DNA from: Gammaproteobacteria bacterium Ga0074134
Lineage (GTDB): Bacteria; Pseudomonadota; Gammaproteobacteria; Ga0077554; Ga007554
Reading direction: 5' to 3'
DNA length: 64,000 nucleotides
Assembly: GCA_001464965.1 (NCBI GenBank)
Contig: LNEJ01000028.1
Location: forward strand, 17,308-81,307
This document shows positions 8,649 to 18,570 of the stretch, piece by piece. The position numbers were made by a program, and so were the translations under genes. Within the stretch, counting starts at the first letter, position 1. Every line of letters starts with the position of its first letter. Below the pieces are notes generated by a model. The model was not told the DNA's origin and did no database searches. It saw only the letters and a list, made by a program, of their open reading frames with translations.

Positions 8649-9848
8649 ATGGCTAATGCACCTGTAAAGTTCCCATCTCCTGCCACGCCGAAAGTGGCTC
8701 TGATCATGTCCGGCGGCGGTGCGCGCGCGGCTTATCAGGTGGGGGTGCTCAAGGCGATTGCCGAGTTGCTGCCCGATGGCGCCAAAAATCCCTTTCCCAT
8801 CATCTGCGGTACCTCGGCGGGCGCGATTAATGGCGCGGCGCTGGCCATTTATGCGACACACTTTCAGGAAGGCGTGCGGCGGCTCACGATGATCTGGCAT
8901 AACTTCCAGGTACATCAGGTGTACCGTGCCGATGCCCTGGGTATCATGGCGAGTGGCGGGCATTGGCTGGCCGCCTTGTTGTCCGGCGGGCTGGGCAAGC
9001 GCAATCCGCGTTCCCTGCTTGATCGCTCGCCGCTGAGCCATCTGCTGAACCGTTATCTGCCCTGTGAAAAAATTCAGGAATCCATCGACGCTGGCGCGCT
9101 TCATGCTTTCAGCGTGGCTGCGTCTGGCTATACCTCCGGTCAATCGGTGAATTTTTTTCAAGGGGCTAAATCATTGACCCCCTGGAAGCGGGCGCGGCGC
9201 GTGGGCAGCGCGGCTGAAATTACCGTTGAGCATTTGATGGCATCCTCGGCGATACCCTTCATTTTTTCAGCAGTGAAGATCAACAGGGAGTATTTCGGCG
9301 ATGGCTCGATGCGCCAGGTCTCCCCCCTTAGCCCGGCATTGCACCTTGGAGCGGATCGTGTGTTAGTGATAGGTGTGCGTCAGGAGTCTGAAGAACAGCC
9401 GCCGCGTGTTAAGGCGCATGATTATCCTTCGCTGGCTCAGATAGCGGGCCATGTGTTGAACAGCATCTTTCTTGATAGCCTGGAGGTCGACATGGAGCGC
9501 CTGCAGCGTGTCAATCAAACGCTCAAGGTTATTCCGGCGGAGTATTTGAGTGAGGGTGGCGTTTCATTGCGCCCCGTTGAAGTGATGGCTGTCTCGCCCA
9601 GCGAGGATCTGGCGAAGATCGCCGAACGCCACGCACACCGCTTGCCGCGCCCGGTGCGCTACCTGCTGCGCGGTATTGGCGCCTTTAACCGTAACGGTTC
9701 AAATCTTGTCAGCTATTTGTTGTTCGATAAGAGCTATTGCCGTGAATTAATGGCGCTTGGTTATGACGACGCCATGAAAAACAAAGAACACCTTTTGGAT
9801 TTTCTGAATCTAGAGCCGAAAAAACAGGCCATGAAAGAAACAGCCTAA
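8649..9848 (+). CDS. Patatin-like phospholipase
   Basis: Serine acyl hydrolase of the patatin family, probably acting on phospholipids or acyl esters. The oxyanion-hole loop SGGGARAAYQVG starts at residue 21, the nucleophile elbow GTSAG places Ser56, and the catalytic dyad Asp is Asp218 in FGDGSMRQVSPL. The 399 residues are longer than RssA-type proteins (about 300); the extra C-terminal third (about 290-399) has no motif I recognise. No signal peptide or membrane segment is seen, so it is likely cytoplasmic or peripheral. The start ATG at 8649 has AAGG very close upstream. The stop overlaps the convergent pseudopilin stop by a few bases. Confidence 0.9.
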   Translation: MANAPVKFPSPATPKVALIMSGGGARAAYQVGVLKAIAELLPDGAKNPFPIICGTSAGAINGAALAIYATHFQEGVRRLTMIWHNFQVHQVYRADALGIMASGGHWLAALLSGGLGKRNPRSLLDRSPLSHLLNRYLPCEKIQESIDAGALHAFSVAASGYTSGQSVNFFQGAKSLTPWKRARRVGSAAEITVEHLMASSAIPFIFSAVKINREYFGDGSMRQVSPLSPALHLGADRVLVIGVRQESEEQPPRVKAHDYPSLAQIAGHVLNSIFLDSLEVDMERLQRVNQTLKVIPAEYLSEGGVSLRPVEVMAVSPSEDLAKIAERHAHRLPRPVRYLLRGIGAFNRNGSNLVSYLLFDKSYCRELMALGYDDAMKNKEHLLDFLNLEPKKQAMKETA

Positions 9849-10429
9849 ACGCAGCTTAAGGATGTTCCGTCACTCTTATGATGCGCAATGCGCGGACGGC
9901 CTGAGTTGGATAACACAATCGCGCGGGCTTTCGCTGGACCGCGCGCATCGCAAAAAATAAATGTGTCGTTCGTGCCGCCCGAACTGCCGTGAGGCTGAAA
10001 TACGACGGGTTGGTGCGCTCCCGATTTTATCGTGAAACTATCATTCACGGCGTTTTGCAGCCGCAATACCATCTCGTTGCTCTCATGTTTCCTGTTTGAG
10101 TTGTCATCGACGAAGACGATCCATCCTTCATGCCAGGTTGAGTGCTTGGCGCAATTGTGTTGATCCGTGCTGGGGCAGAGCACCACCCGCGCTCCACGAT
10201 GAATCGCCTCGCTACGCGCCAGATTGAGATGCGCCATAAAATCGTTCACCCGCGTCACCATGCGATTGTCCATGAGCAGGTTTTGCAACGAAGGCGCGGC
10301 GGAGACGGCGATGATCCCGGTAATGGCAAGAGTGGACAGCATCTCAATCAGTGTGAAGGCGGATTGCTCTGATTTACGGGCTGTTGCTGCGTGACAGGGG
10401 GGTAAAGTCAGGTGTTTATTGTTGTGCAT
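9845..10429 (-). CDS. GspH/FimT family pseudopilin
   Basis: A 194-residue minor pilin-like protein. A basic leader ending in SEQSA is followed by the prepilin-peptidase motif and helix FTLIEMLSTLAITGIIAVSA, the type IV prepilin signature with Glu at position 5. The downstream GspH domain has the LARSEAIHRG helix end and cysteines in VVLCPSTDQHNC and FIFCDARGP. It would be processed by PilD and inserted in a type IV pilus or type II secretion pseudopilus. The frame is open for 160 more codons upstream, but that part looks non-coding and overlaps the FNR-like site and the start of the next gene, so the ATG at 10429 is chosen. No other pilus gene is nearby. Confidence 0.85.
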   Translation of the reverse strand: MHNNKHLTLPPCHAATARKSEQSAFTLIEMLSTLAITGIIAVSAAPSLQNLLMDNRMVTRVNDFMAHLNLARSEAIHRGARVVLCPSTDQHNCAKHSTWHEGWIVFVDDNSNRKHESNEMVLRLQNAVNDSFTIKSGAHQPVVFQPHGSSGGTNDTFIFCDARGPAKARAIVLSNSGRPRIAHHKSDGTSLSCV

Positions 10430-10529
10430 ACGATGGCCGGCCAGAAAGTGGTTTATTTGTTGCCCCTTCCCTGGCGGAATTTCAAGGCAATTATGGCAAA
10501 GCCACCCCGCGAAAGGCAAGTATCTGCGT

Positions 10530-10596
10530 CTTGTTTGATTTAGATCAAACAAGTTGATTAATCGGCTTTCTTCCGCAACGATTTTGTGATTATAGT
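10530..10596 (+). promoter_or_regulatory. Perfect FNR/Anr-like palindrome and -10 box before the DksA-like/HPF cluster
   Basis: Arms CTTGTTTGAT (10530-10539) and ATCAAACAAG (10544-10553) surround TTAG and form a perfect 10-bp inverted repeat that contains the FNR consensus TTGAT-N4-ATCAA. A TATAGT -10 box lies at 10591-10596. If transcription starts near 10603, the site is centred close to -61.5, a class I activator position. It sits in the divergent region between the pseudopilin gene and the gene at 10641 and could serve either. The protein that binds is inferred; Crp-family paralogues such as Dnr or Anr bind the same motif. Confidence 0.6.
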
Positions 10597-10640
10597 GAAT
10601 CTGCGCGGAAAACAAGGGAAGAGTGCAGGGGGGTAAATCA

Positions 10641-10982
10641 ATGTCGACCGAGGGCGATCCGATGGTAGGAAACTGGTACCGGCACTTGGATAAAGGCCAG
10701 GAATTCCAGGTAATTGTCGTGGACGAGGCGGATCGTGTTGTCGATATACAGCATTTCGATGGAGACGTGGAATCGCTGGATTTGGACATGTGGTATGACA
10801 TGGATGTGGAATTGATTGAAGCCCCGGAAGACTGGACCGGACCCGTGGATGATGTCGAACGGGATGATTTGGGATACGAGGAAACAGATATGGAAACCAA
10901 AGAATGGTCAGAGCCCATGGAGGAGGTGCGAAGTACCGGGGAAGAACGGCAAGGCCAAGGGTCGATAGAAGAGGAGGGCTAA
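10641..10982 (+). CDS. Small acidic protein, DUF6763-like
   Basis: 113 residues, very acidic, function unknown. The N-terminal half contains GNWYRHLDKGQEFQVIVVDE and, after about 15 residues, DIQHFDGDVESLDLDMWYDM; these resemble small gammaproteobacterial proteins grouped, as I recall, under DUF6763. The C-terminal tail (about 75-113) is rich in Glu and Asp and probably disordered. A GTG at 10623 would add six residues, but the ATG at 10641 follows the purine-rich AGGGGGG, so it is preferred. It is the first gene after the FNR-like site and is separated from the DksA-like gene by a single base, so the two are surely co-transcribed. Confidence 0.75.
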   Translation: MSTEGDPMVGNWYRHLDKGQEFQVIVVDEADRVVDIQHFDGDVESLDLDMWYDMDVELIEAPEDWTGPVDDVERDDLGYEETDMETKEWSEPMEEVRSTGEERQGQGSIEEEG

Positions 10983-10983
10983 T

Positions 10984-11379
10984 ATGAATTATTTATCACA
11001 ACAACAGCTTGCGGATTTCAGGGCGCGGTTGCGCGCGCAAAAGGCCGCATTGCTGGAGGAAATCCGCCGGGAATTATTGCAATCGGACAATGAGCATTAC
11101 ATCGACCTTGCCACCACCGTCCACGATGTTGGAGAAGAATCCGTTGCTGATCTTCTGTCGGATCTGGATCTTGCTGTCATCCACCGTCACGTCAACGAAG
11201 TTCGTGATATCGAAGACGCGCTGCAGCGCATCGCCGAAGGCATGTACGGCATGTGCCTGGATTGTGAGGGGGAGGTTGGCTACGAGCGGTTGTCCGCCTA
11301 TCCGACGGCAAAGCGCTGTTACGATTGTCAGGATTACCATGAAAAGGGTTTCGCAGAGGAGGGACGTCCCAGATTATAG
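10984..11379 (+). CDS. DksA/TraR-family zinc-finger protein
   Basis: 131-residue protein of the DksA/TraR superfamily, whose members bind the secondary channel of RNA polymerase and adjust transcription under stress. An N-terminal coiled coil (about 5-85) ends in a C4 zinc finger: Cys91 and Cys94 in MCLDCEG, Cys112 and Cys115 in RCYDCQD. The coiled-coil tip reads DLDLAVIHRHVNEVRDIEDAL. The finger has the TraR/YbiI-like spacing, and the protein is shorter than housekeeping DksA (about 150 residues), so it is more likely an accessory paralogue. It follows the upstream gene by one base, and the HPF-like gene begins 71 nt downstream. Confidence 0.9.
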   Translation: MNYLSQQQLADFRARLRAQKAALLEEIRRELLQSDNEHYIDLATTVHDVGEESVADLLSDLDLAVIHRHVNEVRDIEDALQRIAEGMYGMCLDCEGEVGYERLSAYPTAKRCYDCQDYHEKGFAEEGRPRL

Positions 11380-11450
11380 GGCCTGGATTAGAAGCAACCA
11401 GACAGGGAAACCCTACGCTGTTTTCCCAGAAGAACGAAAAGGAGATACAT

Positions 11451-12020
11451 ATGCAACTGCCGCTGCAAGTCACATTTCGCAACATGTCCCCCTCGGATTT
11501 GGTTGAAGCGGATGTCCGCAAGAGGGTTGACAAGCTTGATGAGTTTTATGACCGCATCATGAGATGTCGCGTCATGGTAGAACTAGACAACTCGCGTCAT
11601 CATCAGGGCAATCTCTATCATGTGCGGGTTGATCTGACCGTGCCCAACGGAGAGATCGTGGCGAGCCGCGCCTCCCCGGAACACCATGCCCATGAGGATG
11701 TGTATGTGGCGATCCGGGATGCCTTCGATGCTGTCGAGCGCCAATTGGAAGATTACTCCCGGCGTCAGCGTGCCGACGTCAAAACCCATGAGACGCCCTC
11801 CCATGGTCGGGTTGCGCAACTGTTTCCAGAGAGAAGCACCGGTATTATCGAGACCGCGGACGGGCGTGAAATCAACTTTTACCGCAATGCCGTTCTGGAG
11901 GACGCCTTTGATAAATTGACCATTGGCAGCGAGGTCCGCTTTACCGAGCAACCGATCGAAGAAGAAGGGCCTTGGGCCAGCACTGTGAGGCTGATGGGCA
12001 AGCACCATATCCCAGGTTGA
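11451..12020 (+). CDS. HPF/RaiA-like ribosome factor fused to a cold-shock domain
   Basis: 189 residues with two parts. Residues 1-110 resemble the HPF/RaiA fold that sits in the 30S decoding centre and silences ribosomes in resting cells (LQVTFRNMSPSDLVEADVRK, then HEDVYVAIRDAFDAVERQLED). Residues 117-185 form a cold-shock-like nucleic-acid-binding domain: HGRVAQLFPERSTGIIETADGR corresponds to the RNP1 region of CspA, followed by EVRFTEQPIEEEGPWASTVR. The start ATG at 11451 follows AAAAGGAGAT, a strong site. As third gene of an FNR-fronted cluster with a DksA-like protein, it fits a role in slowing translation when oxygen or energy falls; that role is inferred. Confidence 0.88.
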   Translation: MQLPLQVTFRNMSPSDLVEADVRKRVDKLDEFYDRIMRCRVMVELDNSRHHQGNLYHVRVDLTVPNGEIVASRASPEHHAHEDVYVAIRDAFDAVERQLEDYSRRQRADVKTHETPSHGRVAQLFPERSTGIIETADGREINFYRNAVLEDAFDKLTIGSEVRFTEQPIEEEGPWASTVRLMGKHHIPG

Positions 12021-12033
12021 ACGTTCTGTCTGG

Positions 12034-13446
12034 TTAGCAGCCTGCCGGGCTAGGTTTGCTGGCTTCAAACCACGCCAGCTTGTCCCTCAATCTCACAACC
12101 TCTCCCACGATCAGTAAAGTGGGCGCATGCACTTCAGTCGCGGCGACTATGTCTGGCAGGGTTTCCAGTGTGCCAACGATGACACGCTGGTGAGGGGTGG
12201 TGCCTTGTTGTATGAGGGCGATGGGTCTGTCTGTGGGCATGCCATGATTAATCAATTCCCTGCACAAAATATCAAGTCCCGCCAGCCCCATATAGATCAC
12301 CACTGTTTGCTGGGGCTGCACGAGATTGGCCCAGTTGAGGTCCATCGAACCATCCTTGAGGTGCCCGGTGACGAATACCACTGATTGCGCGTAATCGCGG
12401 TGGGTGAGGGGGATGCCGGCGTAGCTGGCGCAGCCGGAAGCGGCGGTGATGCCGGGGACTATCTGGAACTGGATGCCGTTCTCGGCGAGTGTTTCGATCT
12501 CTTCGCCACCGCGCCCGAAGATGAAGGGGTCGCCGCCTTTCAGGCGCAGCACGCGCTTGCCTTGCTTGGCAAGGCGGACTAATTCCTGATTGATTTCCTC
12601 CTGCCGCAGGGTGTGGTAAGCCCGCTTTTTCCCGACGTAGATACGTTCGGCTTCGCGGCGTACCAGGTCTAATATTTCCGGTGTTACCAGACGGTCGTAG
12701 AGTACGGTATCAGCCTGCTGCATCAGGCGCAGGGCACGGAAGGTGAGCAGGTCGGGATCGCCGGGGCCTGCGCCGACAAGATAGACTTCACCACGTTTCA
12801 GAGAGTCCGTGCTTGGCGCATCCTCCAAAGCGGCCTGGATGGCGATGCCTGCCTCATTATCACGGCCGTTGTATACCATTTCGGCAACCGGGCCTTGAAA
12901 AATATTTTCCCAAAAACGGCGGCGTTGCGTGGTGTTTTCAAAACGTTGTTTTACCGGATCGCGAAAGCGTGCCGCGAGTTCGGCCAGCCGCCCATACGAT
13001 GCGGGTATCAGCGTCTCCAGTCTTGCGCGCAACAGCCGCGCCAGCACTGGAGACGTACCGCCGGTGGAGATTGCGGCGATGACCGGCGAGCGGTCGATGA
13101 TGGAGGGAAGGATGAAGCTGCACAGTTCTGGCTGATCGACCACATTGACGGGAATGCTGCACTGTTTGGCTGATTCGGAAATCCGTTGGTTGATGGCGAT
13201 GTCATCCGTTGCCGCGATAGCCAGCGCTGCACCGGCCAAATCAGATTCTTGAAAATGGGCGGCGCGGTGCCGGATTTTCCCCGCAACGCGCAACTCAGAC
13301 AGCGCATCATTCAACTGCGGCGAGACCACCGTTACCTGTGCTCCGGCGCGCAGCAGCAGGCCAACCTTGCGCGCGGCTATTTCGCCGCCGCCTACTACCA
13401 GGCACGGCTGGTTTTTTATATTGAGAAATACCGGCAGAAAATCCAC
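12034..13446 (-). CDS. cysG: Siroheme synthase CysG (trifunctional)
   Basis: Converts uroporphyrinogen III to siroheme, the cofactor of sulfite and nitrite reductases. The 470 residues match the fused enzyme. The N-terminal precorrin-2 dehydrogenase/ferrochelatase half (about 1-205) starts with [20 protein letters not shown], an NAD-binding glycine loop. The C-terminal uroporphyrinogen methyltransferase half (about 220-465) carries [32 protein letters not shown] and [20 protein letters not shown]. Start is the ATG at 13446, 83 nt after the serS stop on the same strand, so it may be the last gene of the rarA-crcB-serS transcript. It converges with the HPF-like gene. Confidence 0.96.
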   Translation of the reverse strand: MDFLPVFLNIKNQPCLVVGGGEIAARKVGLLLRAGAQVTVVSPQLNDALSELRVAGKIRHRAAHFQESDLAGAALAIAATDDIAINQRISESAKQCSIPVNVVDQPELCSFILPSIIDRSPVIAAISTGGTSPVLARLLRARLETLIPASYGRLAELAARFRDPVKQRFENTTQRRRFWENIFQGPVAEMVYNGRDNEAGIAIQAALEDAPSTDSLKRGEVYLVGAGPGDPDLLTFRALRLMQQADTVLYDRLVTPEILDLVRREAERIYVGKKRAYHTLRQEEINQELVRLAKQGKRVLRLKGGDPFIFGRGGEEIETLAENGIQFQIVPGITAASGCASYAGIPLTHRDYAQSVVFVTGHLKDGSMDLNWANLVQPQQTVVIYMGLAGLDILCRELINHGMPTDRPIALIQQGTTPHQRVIVGTLETLPDIVAATEVHAPTLLIVGEVVRLRDKLAWFEASKPSPAGC

Positions 13447-13529
13447 GCTAAGGCACCTTATGATTGCTTGGGCTGTGTCTCGCGCCTCATGAAAACAATG
13501 GGTACGCTATACCCTGCAAAATTTTCGGC

Positions 13530-15111
<1,582 letters not shown>

Positions 15112-15115
<4 letters not shown>

Positions 15116-15486
15116 ACCTGTCTCCCGATAATTACGCCGAACCATGTGGCGGTGATGCACACGCCGACACTTAACAGGATATTCAGTAGCGCCTTTAATG
15201 TTTCGCCTGTCTCGAACAGGTTAAGCGTTTCCATGGAAAAGCTGGAGAATGTGGTGAAACCGCCGAGCAATCCCACCAGCAATGCCGCACGCCACTCCCC
15301 GCTCATATTGAATCTGTCAATCAACAGGACATAAAGCAGCCCCATGATGAAAGACCCCAGTACATTGACCGCCAGCGTGCCATACGGAAAGGCGCGTCCA
15401 AAAATGCCGTGCACTCCGGTGGACATCAAAAAACGCAGCACGGAACCCACGGCACCGCCTGCGGCAATCAGGAAAATCTGGTTCAA
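15112..15486 (-). CDS. crcB: Fluoride channel CrcB/FluC
   Basis: Small inner-membrane fluoride channel that protects enzymes such as enolase by letting fluoride leave the cell; works as a dual-topology homodimer. The 124 residues have four hydrophobic helices. Signatures are GGAVGSVLRFLMS near the N-terminus, PYGTLAVNVLGSFIMG (the conserved Asn) and the Phe-box region GGFTTFSSFSMET. I looked for a fluoride riboswitch in the 78 nt upstream and did not find the consensus. Overlaps the DUF190 gene by 4 nt. Confidence 0.95.
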
Positions 15487-15564
15487 TTTTTCTGTTTTTT
15501 TATGCGATATGATTGATATGGGTTAGGTGCGCTTCGTTTGATCCAATCGCTAGCAGCCCATGTA

Positions 15565-16071
15565 TCATTTTTTGTCCTCAAGTTTTATCGCCTGGGCGCG
15601 AAAGTTGATTGTGTAATAACTGCTGATGGATGTTGTCTGTTGATTGGGGCGTAGCCGTAGCGCTTGCAATTGGGCTTCCGTGACGGGCGCGCCGGTGAAG
15701 ACCGTGCCGCCCCAGCCCGACGAGGATATCAAGGTGTCTCCCGCCAGCACCTCGCGTGTGATGTCAATTACGCCATCGGCGCCAGCACTGGCAGCCTGTT
15801 TTTTTAATTCTTCCAGGGCTGCGGCTTCGGCCTGTGCAATGCCATAGTTACCGGACACGGGAACGCTTGAGCTGATCAATGCAATCCTCTTATAGGATTG
15901 CGTGGGCGGGGCAATAAATATCTGGACTGTTTCAACAGATGCCGGGGTGGCTGGCTTGGCGCCCGACAGCATGACAATGCCACCGCTTGTTCTAAAGGCG
16001 GAGGCGCAGCCACCCAAGGTGAGCGCGAATATCACACCGAGAACAATATGTCTGAGTTGTAGCTGTTTCAT
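15565..16071 (-). CDS. Predicted lipoprotein of unknown function
   Basis: 168 residues with a lipoprotein signal peptide: basic start KQLQLRH, hydrophobic run, and lipobox LGGC with Cys22, so it should be acylated and anchored in the outer or inner membrane leaflet. The mature part has VQIFIAPPTQSYKRIALISSS followed by AQAEAAALEELKKQAASAGADGVIDI, a pattern like the YbjQ/heavy-metal-associated-like alpha/beta folds in which a helix leads to an Ala-Asp-Gly strand. I cannot name the family. Good ribosome site (AGAGGAT) before the ATG at 16071. It lies between rarA and crcB on the same strand, 26 nt after rarA. Confidence 0.8.
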   Translation of the reverse strand: MKQLQLRHIVLGVIFALTLGGCASAFRTSGGIVMLSGAKPATPASVETVQIFIAPPTQSYKRIALISSSVPVSGNYGIAQAEAAALEELKKQAASAGADGVIDITREVLAGDTLISSSGWGGTVFTGAPVTEAQLQALRLRPNQQTTSISSYYTINFRAQAIKLEDKK

Positions 16072-16097
16072 TTCATTGATCCTCTGAATTTGAATCC

Positions 16098-17471
16098 CTA
16101 CTTTTCGCTGTCTTTATCCAGCTTCCTTAATTGAGACAATTTTTCCGCGATTTTGATCTCCAGGCCGCGTGCCACGGGATGATAGTATCTTTTCTCACCC
16201 ATTTCCTCAGGAAAATATTTCTCCCCCGCCGCGTAGCCCTGTGCCTCGTCATGTGCGTAGCGGTAGCCGCCACCATAGCCCATACCTTTCATCAGCCGGG
16301 TCGGGGCGTTGCGCAGGTGCAGTGGCACCTCAAGCGTGCCAAGTTTGCGCGCATCGTCCATGGCGGTGTTGAATGCCGTGTATACGGCGTTGCTCTTGGC
16401 GGCGCAGGCCAGATAAACCACGGCCTGTCCCAGCGCCAGCTCGCCTTCGGGGCTGCCCAGCCGTTCCTGCACGTCCCAGGCATTCACTGCCAGTTGCAGG
16501 GCGCGCGGATCGGCATTGCCGATGTCCTCGCTTGCGATACGGGCGATGCGCCGCGCCAGATACAGCGGGTCGCAGCCGCCATCGAGCATCCGCGCCAGCC
16601 AGTACAGCGCTGCGTCAGGTGAGGAGCCGCGCACCGATTTGTGCAGGGCCGATATTTGATCATAAAAATATTCGCCGCCTTTATCAAAGCGGCGCACACC
16701 GCCCGCCAACACTTCGTCGAGCAGTTCTTCCGTCACTGCCTCGCGCCCATTTTGCGGCTGGGCGAGGTCTGTCACCATCTCCAGAAAATTCAGGGCGCGG
16801 CGCGCATCGCCATCGGCCGCTTCGGCCATGCGGTTGCGTAGATCGCCAGGGATGTCGATCAGGCGGGTGCCCAAGCCACGTTCCGTGTCTGCCAGGGCGC
16901 GGTCGATTATATGGCGGATATCTATGGGTTGCAGGCTTTTGAGCACATAGACGCGCGCACGCGACAGCAATGCGTTATTGAGCTCAAACGAGGGATTTTC
17001 GGTGGTGGCACCAATGAAGATGAACGTGCCGTCCTCAACGTAAGGGAGAAATGCGTCCTGCTGCGCCTTGTTGAAACGATGCACTTCGTCCACGAACAAT
17101 ACCGTGCCTTGTCCATGCGCGGCACGCGCCTGTTGCGCTTTGTCCACGGCGGCGCGGATCTCCTTCACGCCCGCAAGTACGGCGGAAACGCTGATAAATT
17201 GGGCCTGGGCATGCTGTGCAATGAGCCGCGCCAGCGTGGTCTTGCCGGTGCCTGGTGGCCCCCAAAACACCATGGAATGGAGTCTGCCGGTTTCAATCGC
17301 CAGCCGCAGCGGCTTGTTCGGACCGAGCAGGTGCGCCTGGCCGGAAAAGTCCTCCAGACGCGTGGGCCGCATGCGGTCGGCAAGGGGCTGGCCGGAAAGG
17401 AGGGATGAAAGATTGCGAATTTCGGTTTTCACGTTCGGGTTGCTGGAATGCGCGTTGTTTCCAGGGTGCAA
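16098..17471 (-). CDS. rarA: Replication-associated recombination protein A (MgsA/RarA)
   Basis: AAA+ ATPase related to clamp-loader subunits that acts at stalled replication forks. The 457 residues show [20 protein letters not shown], Walker [12 protein letters not shown] (about residue 72), the RarA/RuvB-like sensor [12 protein letters not shown] and Walker B LFVDE, then [20 protein letters not shown]. The C-terminal tetramerisation domain includes [15 protein letters not shown] and the [10 protein letters not shown] tail. Start taken at the ATG 17471; no alternative start precedes the conserved core. First gene of the rarA-lipoprotein-crcB-DUF190-serS-cysG set. lolA, often upstream in relatives, is replaced here by a family-A element and a small secreted-protein gene. 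Confidence 0.95.
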   Translation of the reverse strand: MHPGNNAHSSNPNVKTEIRNLSSLLSGQPLADRMRPTRLEDFSGQAHLLGPNKPLRLAIETGRLHSMVFWGPPGTGKTTLARLIAQHAQAQFISVSAVLAGVKEIRAAVDKAQQARAAHGQGTVLFVDEVHRFNKAQQDAFLPYVEDGTFIFIGATTENPSFELNNALLSRARVYVLKSLQPIDIRHIIDRALADTERGLGTRLIDIPGDLRNRMAEAADGDARRALNFLEMVTDLAQPQNGREAVTEELLDEVLAGGVRRFDKGGEYFYDQISALHKSVRGSSPDAALYWLARMLDGGCDPLYLARRIARIASEDIGNADPRALQLAVNAWDVQERLGSPEGELALGQAVVYLACAAKSNAVYTAFNTAMDDARKLGTLEVPLHLRNAPTRLMKGMGYGGGYRYAHDEAQGYAAGEKYFPEEMGEKRYYHPVARGLEIKIAEKLSQLRKLDKDSEK

Positions 17472-17625
17472 CTGAAAAACCGCAGGGTTTATCGGTAGCC
17501 TCTCAAGAGGCTGCTCGGGCGGCTATATGGAATATGTGAAGAAGGTTAAACCAGAATCAGTTCCCATGCAACGGCCCGCCTGTCATTGACGTGCGTCTAA
17601 AGTCCAGCCTTTCCGGGACGCTAAA

Positions 17626-17848
17626 TAAGAGCCTGTCTGTGAATAAATCATCCCTGCGTTGCGCCCCAAAACACGCCAGGCAAGGCGCGAGGAGAGAAGT
17701 TTGGTGATTCCAAATGAACGACGAGCAACGCCGCATGGCGTGTTTTGGGGCGCAACCCGGTGCAACAAGCACACTACGCTCAGCCTTCCTTGCCCTGCTC
17801 AAAACCGGCCTCCGTCGCCGGGATGATTTATTCACAGACAGGCTCTTA
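17626..17848. repeat. Terminal-inverted-repeat element, family A copy 1
   Basis: A 223-bp element bounded by TAAGAGCCTGTCTGTGAATA and its reverse complement; the arms continue through AATCATCCC. Inside the arms a second inverted pair, GCCCCAAAACACGCC and the stretch ending GGCGTGTTTTGGGGC, encloses the centre. The second copy is at 60551-60821. No transposase is encoded, so it looks like a non-autonomous (MITE-like) element. It fills most of the 442-nt gap between rarA and the gene at 17914; in the rest of that gap (17472-17625) I see nothing identifiable. Confidence 0.8.
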
Positions 17849-17913
17849 GCTGTCTGGCTTGCCCGTTGGTTCGTCAGAATTTAACTGTGAAACCTGTTTC
17901 AAGGAGAAATACA

Positions 17914-18225
17914 ATGAAATTCACCTCTTGGAGTGCATTGGCGTTCGTTATGGTGTTTAACAGCCCGTTTGGCCTTGCCGATGAGCAGATATCAATGCTT
18001 ACGCCGTTCCCGGTACACATTGCTGCTACCCAGGTTTATAAAGCTCCTCCAGATGCAAAAACTGCATTGATTAAAGAGGAGGATGTCCTGGAAATAAATC
18101 CGATAGCCAATCTTCTGTCTATTCCCGGCACGATCTATGCCCGGCCGGGCAAAAAAATGGACGTGGTGTTTTACTGCAACGGGCACAACTGCTTGTACAC
18201 CACGCCGGAGTTTATCGCGCGCTAA
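17914..18225 (+). CDS. Small predicted periplasmic protein, unknown function
   Basis: 103 residues; not recognised. It begins with a signal peptide (KFTSW, then a hydrophobic ALAFVMVF run and a likely cleavage after GLA near residue 22). The mature part is short, with a Cys pair near the end in FYCNGHNCLYTTPEFIAR, which could be a disulfide or metal site. The ATG at 17914 follows AAGGAGAAA, a strong ribosome site, so a 16-residue longer reading from 17866 is rejected. It stands alone just after a family-A element, whose right end lies 65 nt upstream, and before murJ. Confidence 0.75.
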   Translation: MKFTSWSALAFVMVFNSPFGLADEQISMLTPFPVHIAATQVYKAPPDAKTALIKEEDVLEINPIANLLSIPGTIYARPGKKMDVVFYCNGHNCLYTTPEFIAR

Positions 18226-18570
18226 GGGGTAATCGAAGAAATCATTGCCTGGTTTTTTTCATTGTCCTGCCAATGGAATCGATTAGGACTTACGCATTGA
18301 CGGCTGCACTTTGTGTGTATTGGGATGATTTTTATCAGGCATAAAGCTGCGGATAAACGCCGCGATCACGTCCGTGTGCGGTTCACGCTTCCATTGGTAG
18401 GCATTGCTGATGAGATGGGTGATTGCTCTCTGCCGCAAGCATAAATTCCATCCCGTGGTTTTTTTTACCGCCTTTGGCCTCCTTGGCCAGTTTGAATCGC
18501 ATCCATGGGCATAGTAAGATAGATGCCTTCGATCGCGCCGCGTATCCTCCCGCTTTTTTAGAAGGTTATT
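18226..18570. other. 345-nt gap before murJ; possible gene remnant on the minus strand
   Basis: No confident gene. On the minus strand a frame ending at 18283 reads protein-like text (AITHLISNAYQWKREPHTD, then FIRSFMPDKNHPNTHKV) but has no start. A different frame just upstream reads RFKLAKEAKGGKKNHGMEFM. This could be a frameshifted remnant; I do not recognise the family. The murJ ribosome site (AGAAGG) is at the right end. Confidence 0.3.

Noticed and set aside
10430..10918. N-terminal extension of the pseudopilin frame to 357 residues
   Set aside because: The added 163 residues are low in protein-like character, overlap the FNR-like palindrome and the next gene on the other strand, and lie before a clear prepilin leader.
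15487..15564. Fluoride riboswitch before crcB
   Set aside because: The conserved GG-GATGG start and pseudoknot partners are not present in the 78-nt gap.
17557..17835. 92- and 63-codon minus-strand frames in family-A element copy 1
   Set aside because: They arise from the inverted repeat; copy 2 gives similar frames with different interiors.
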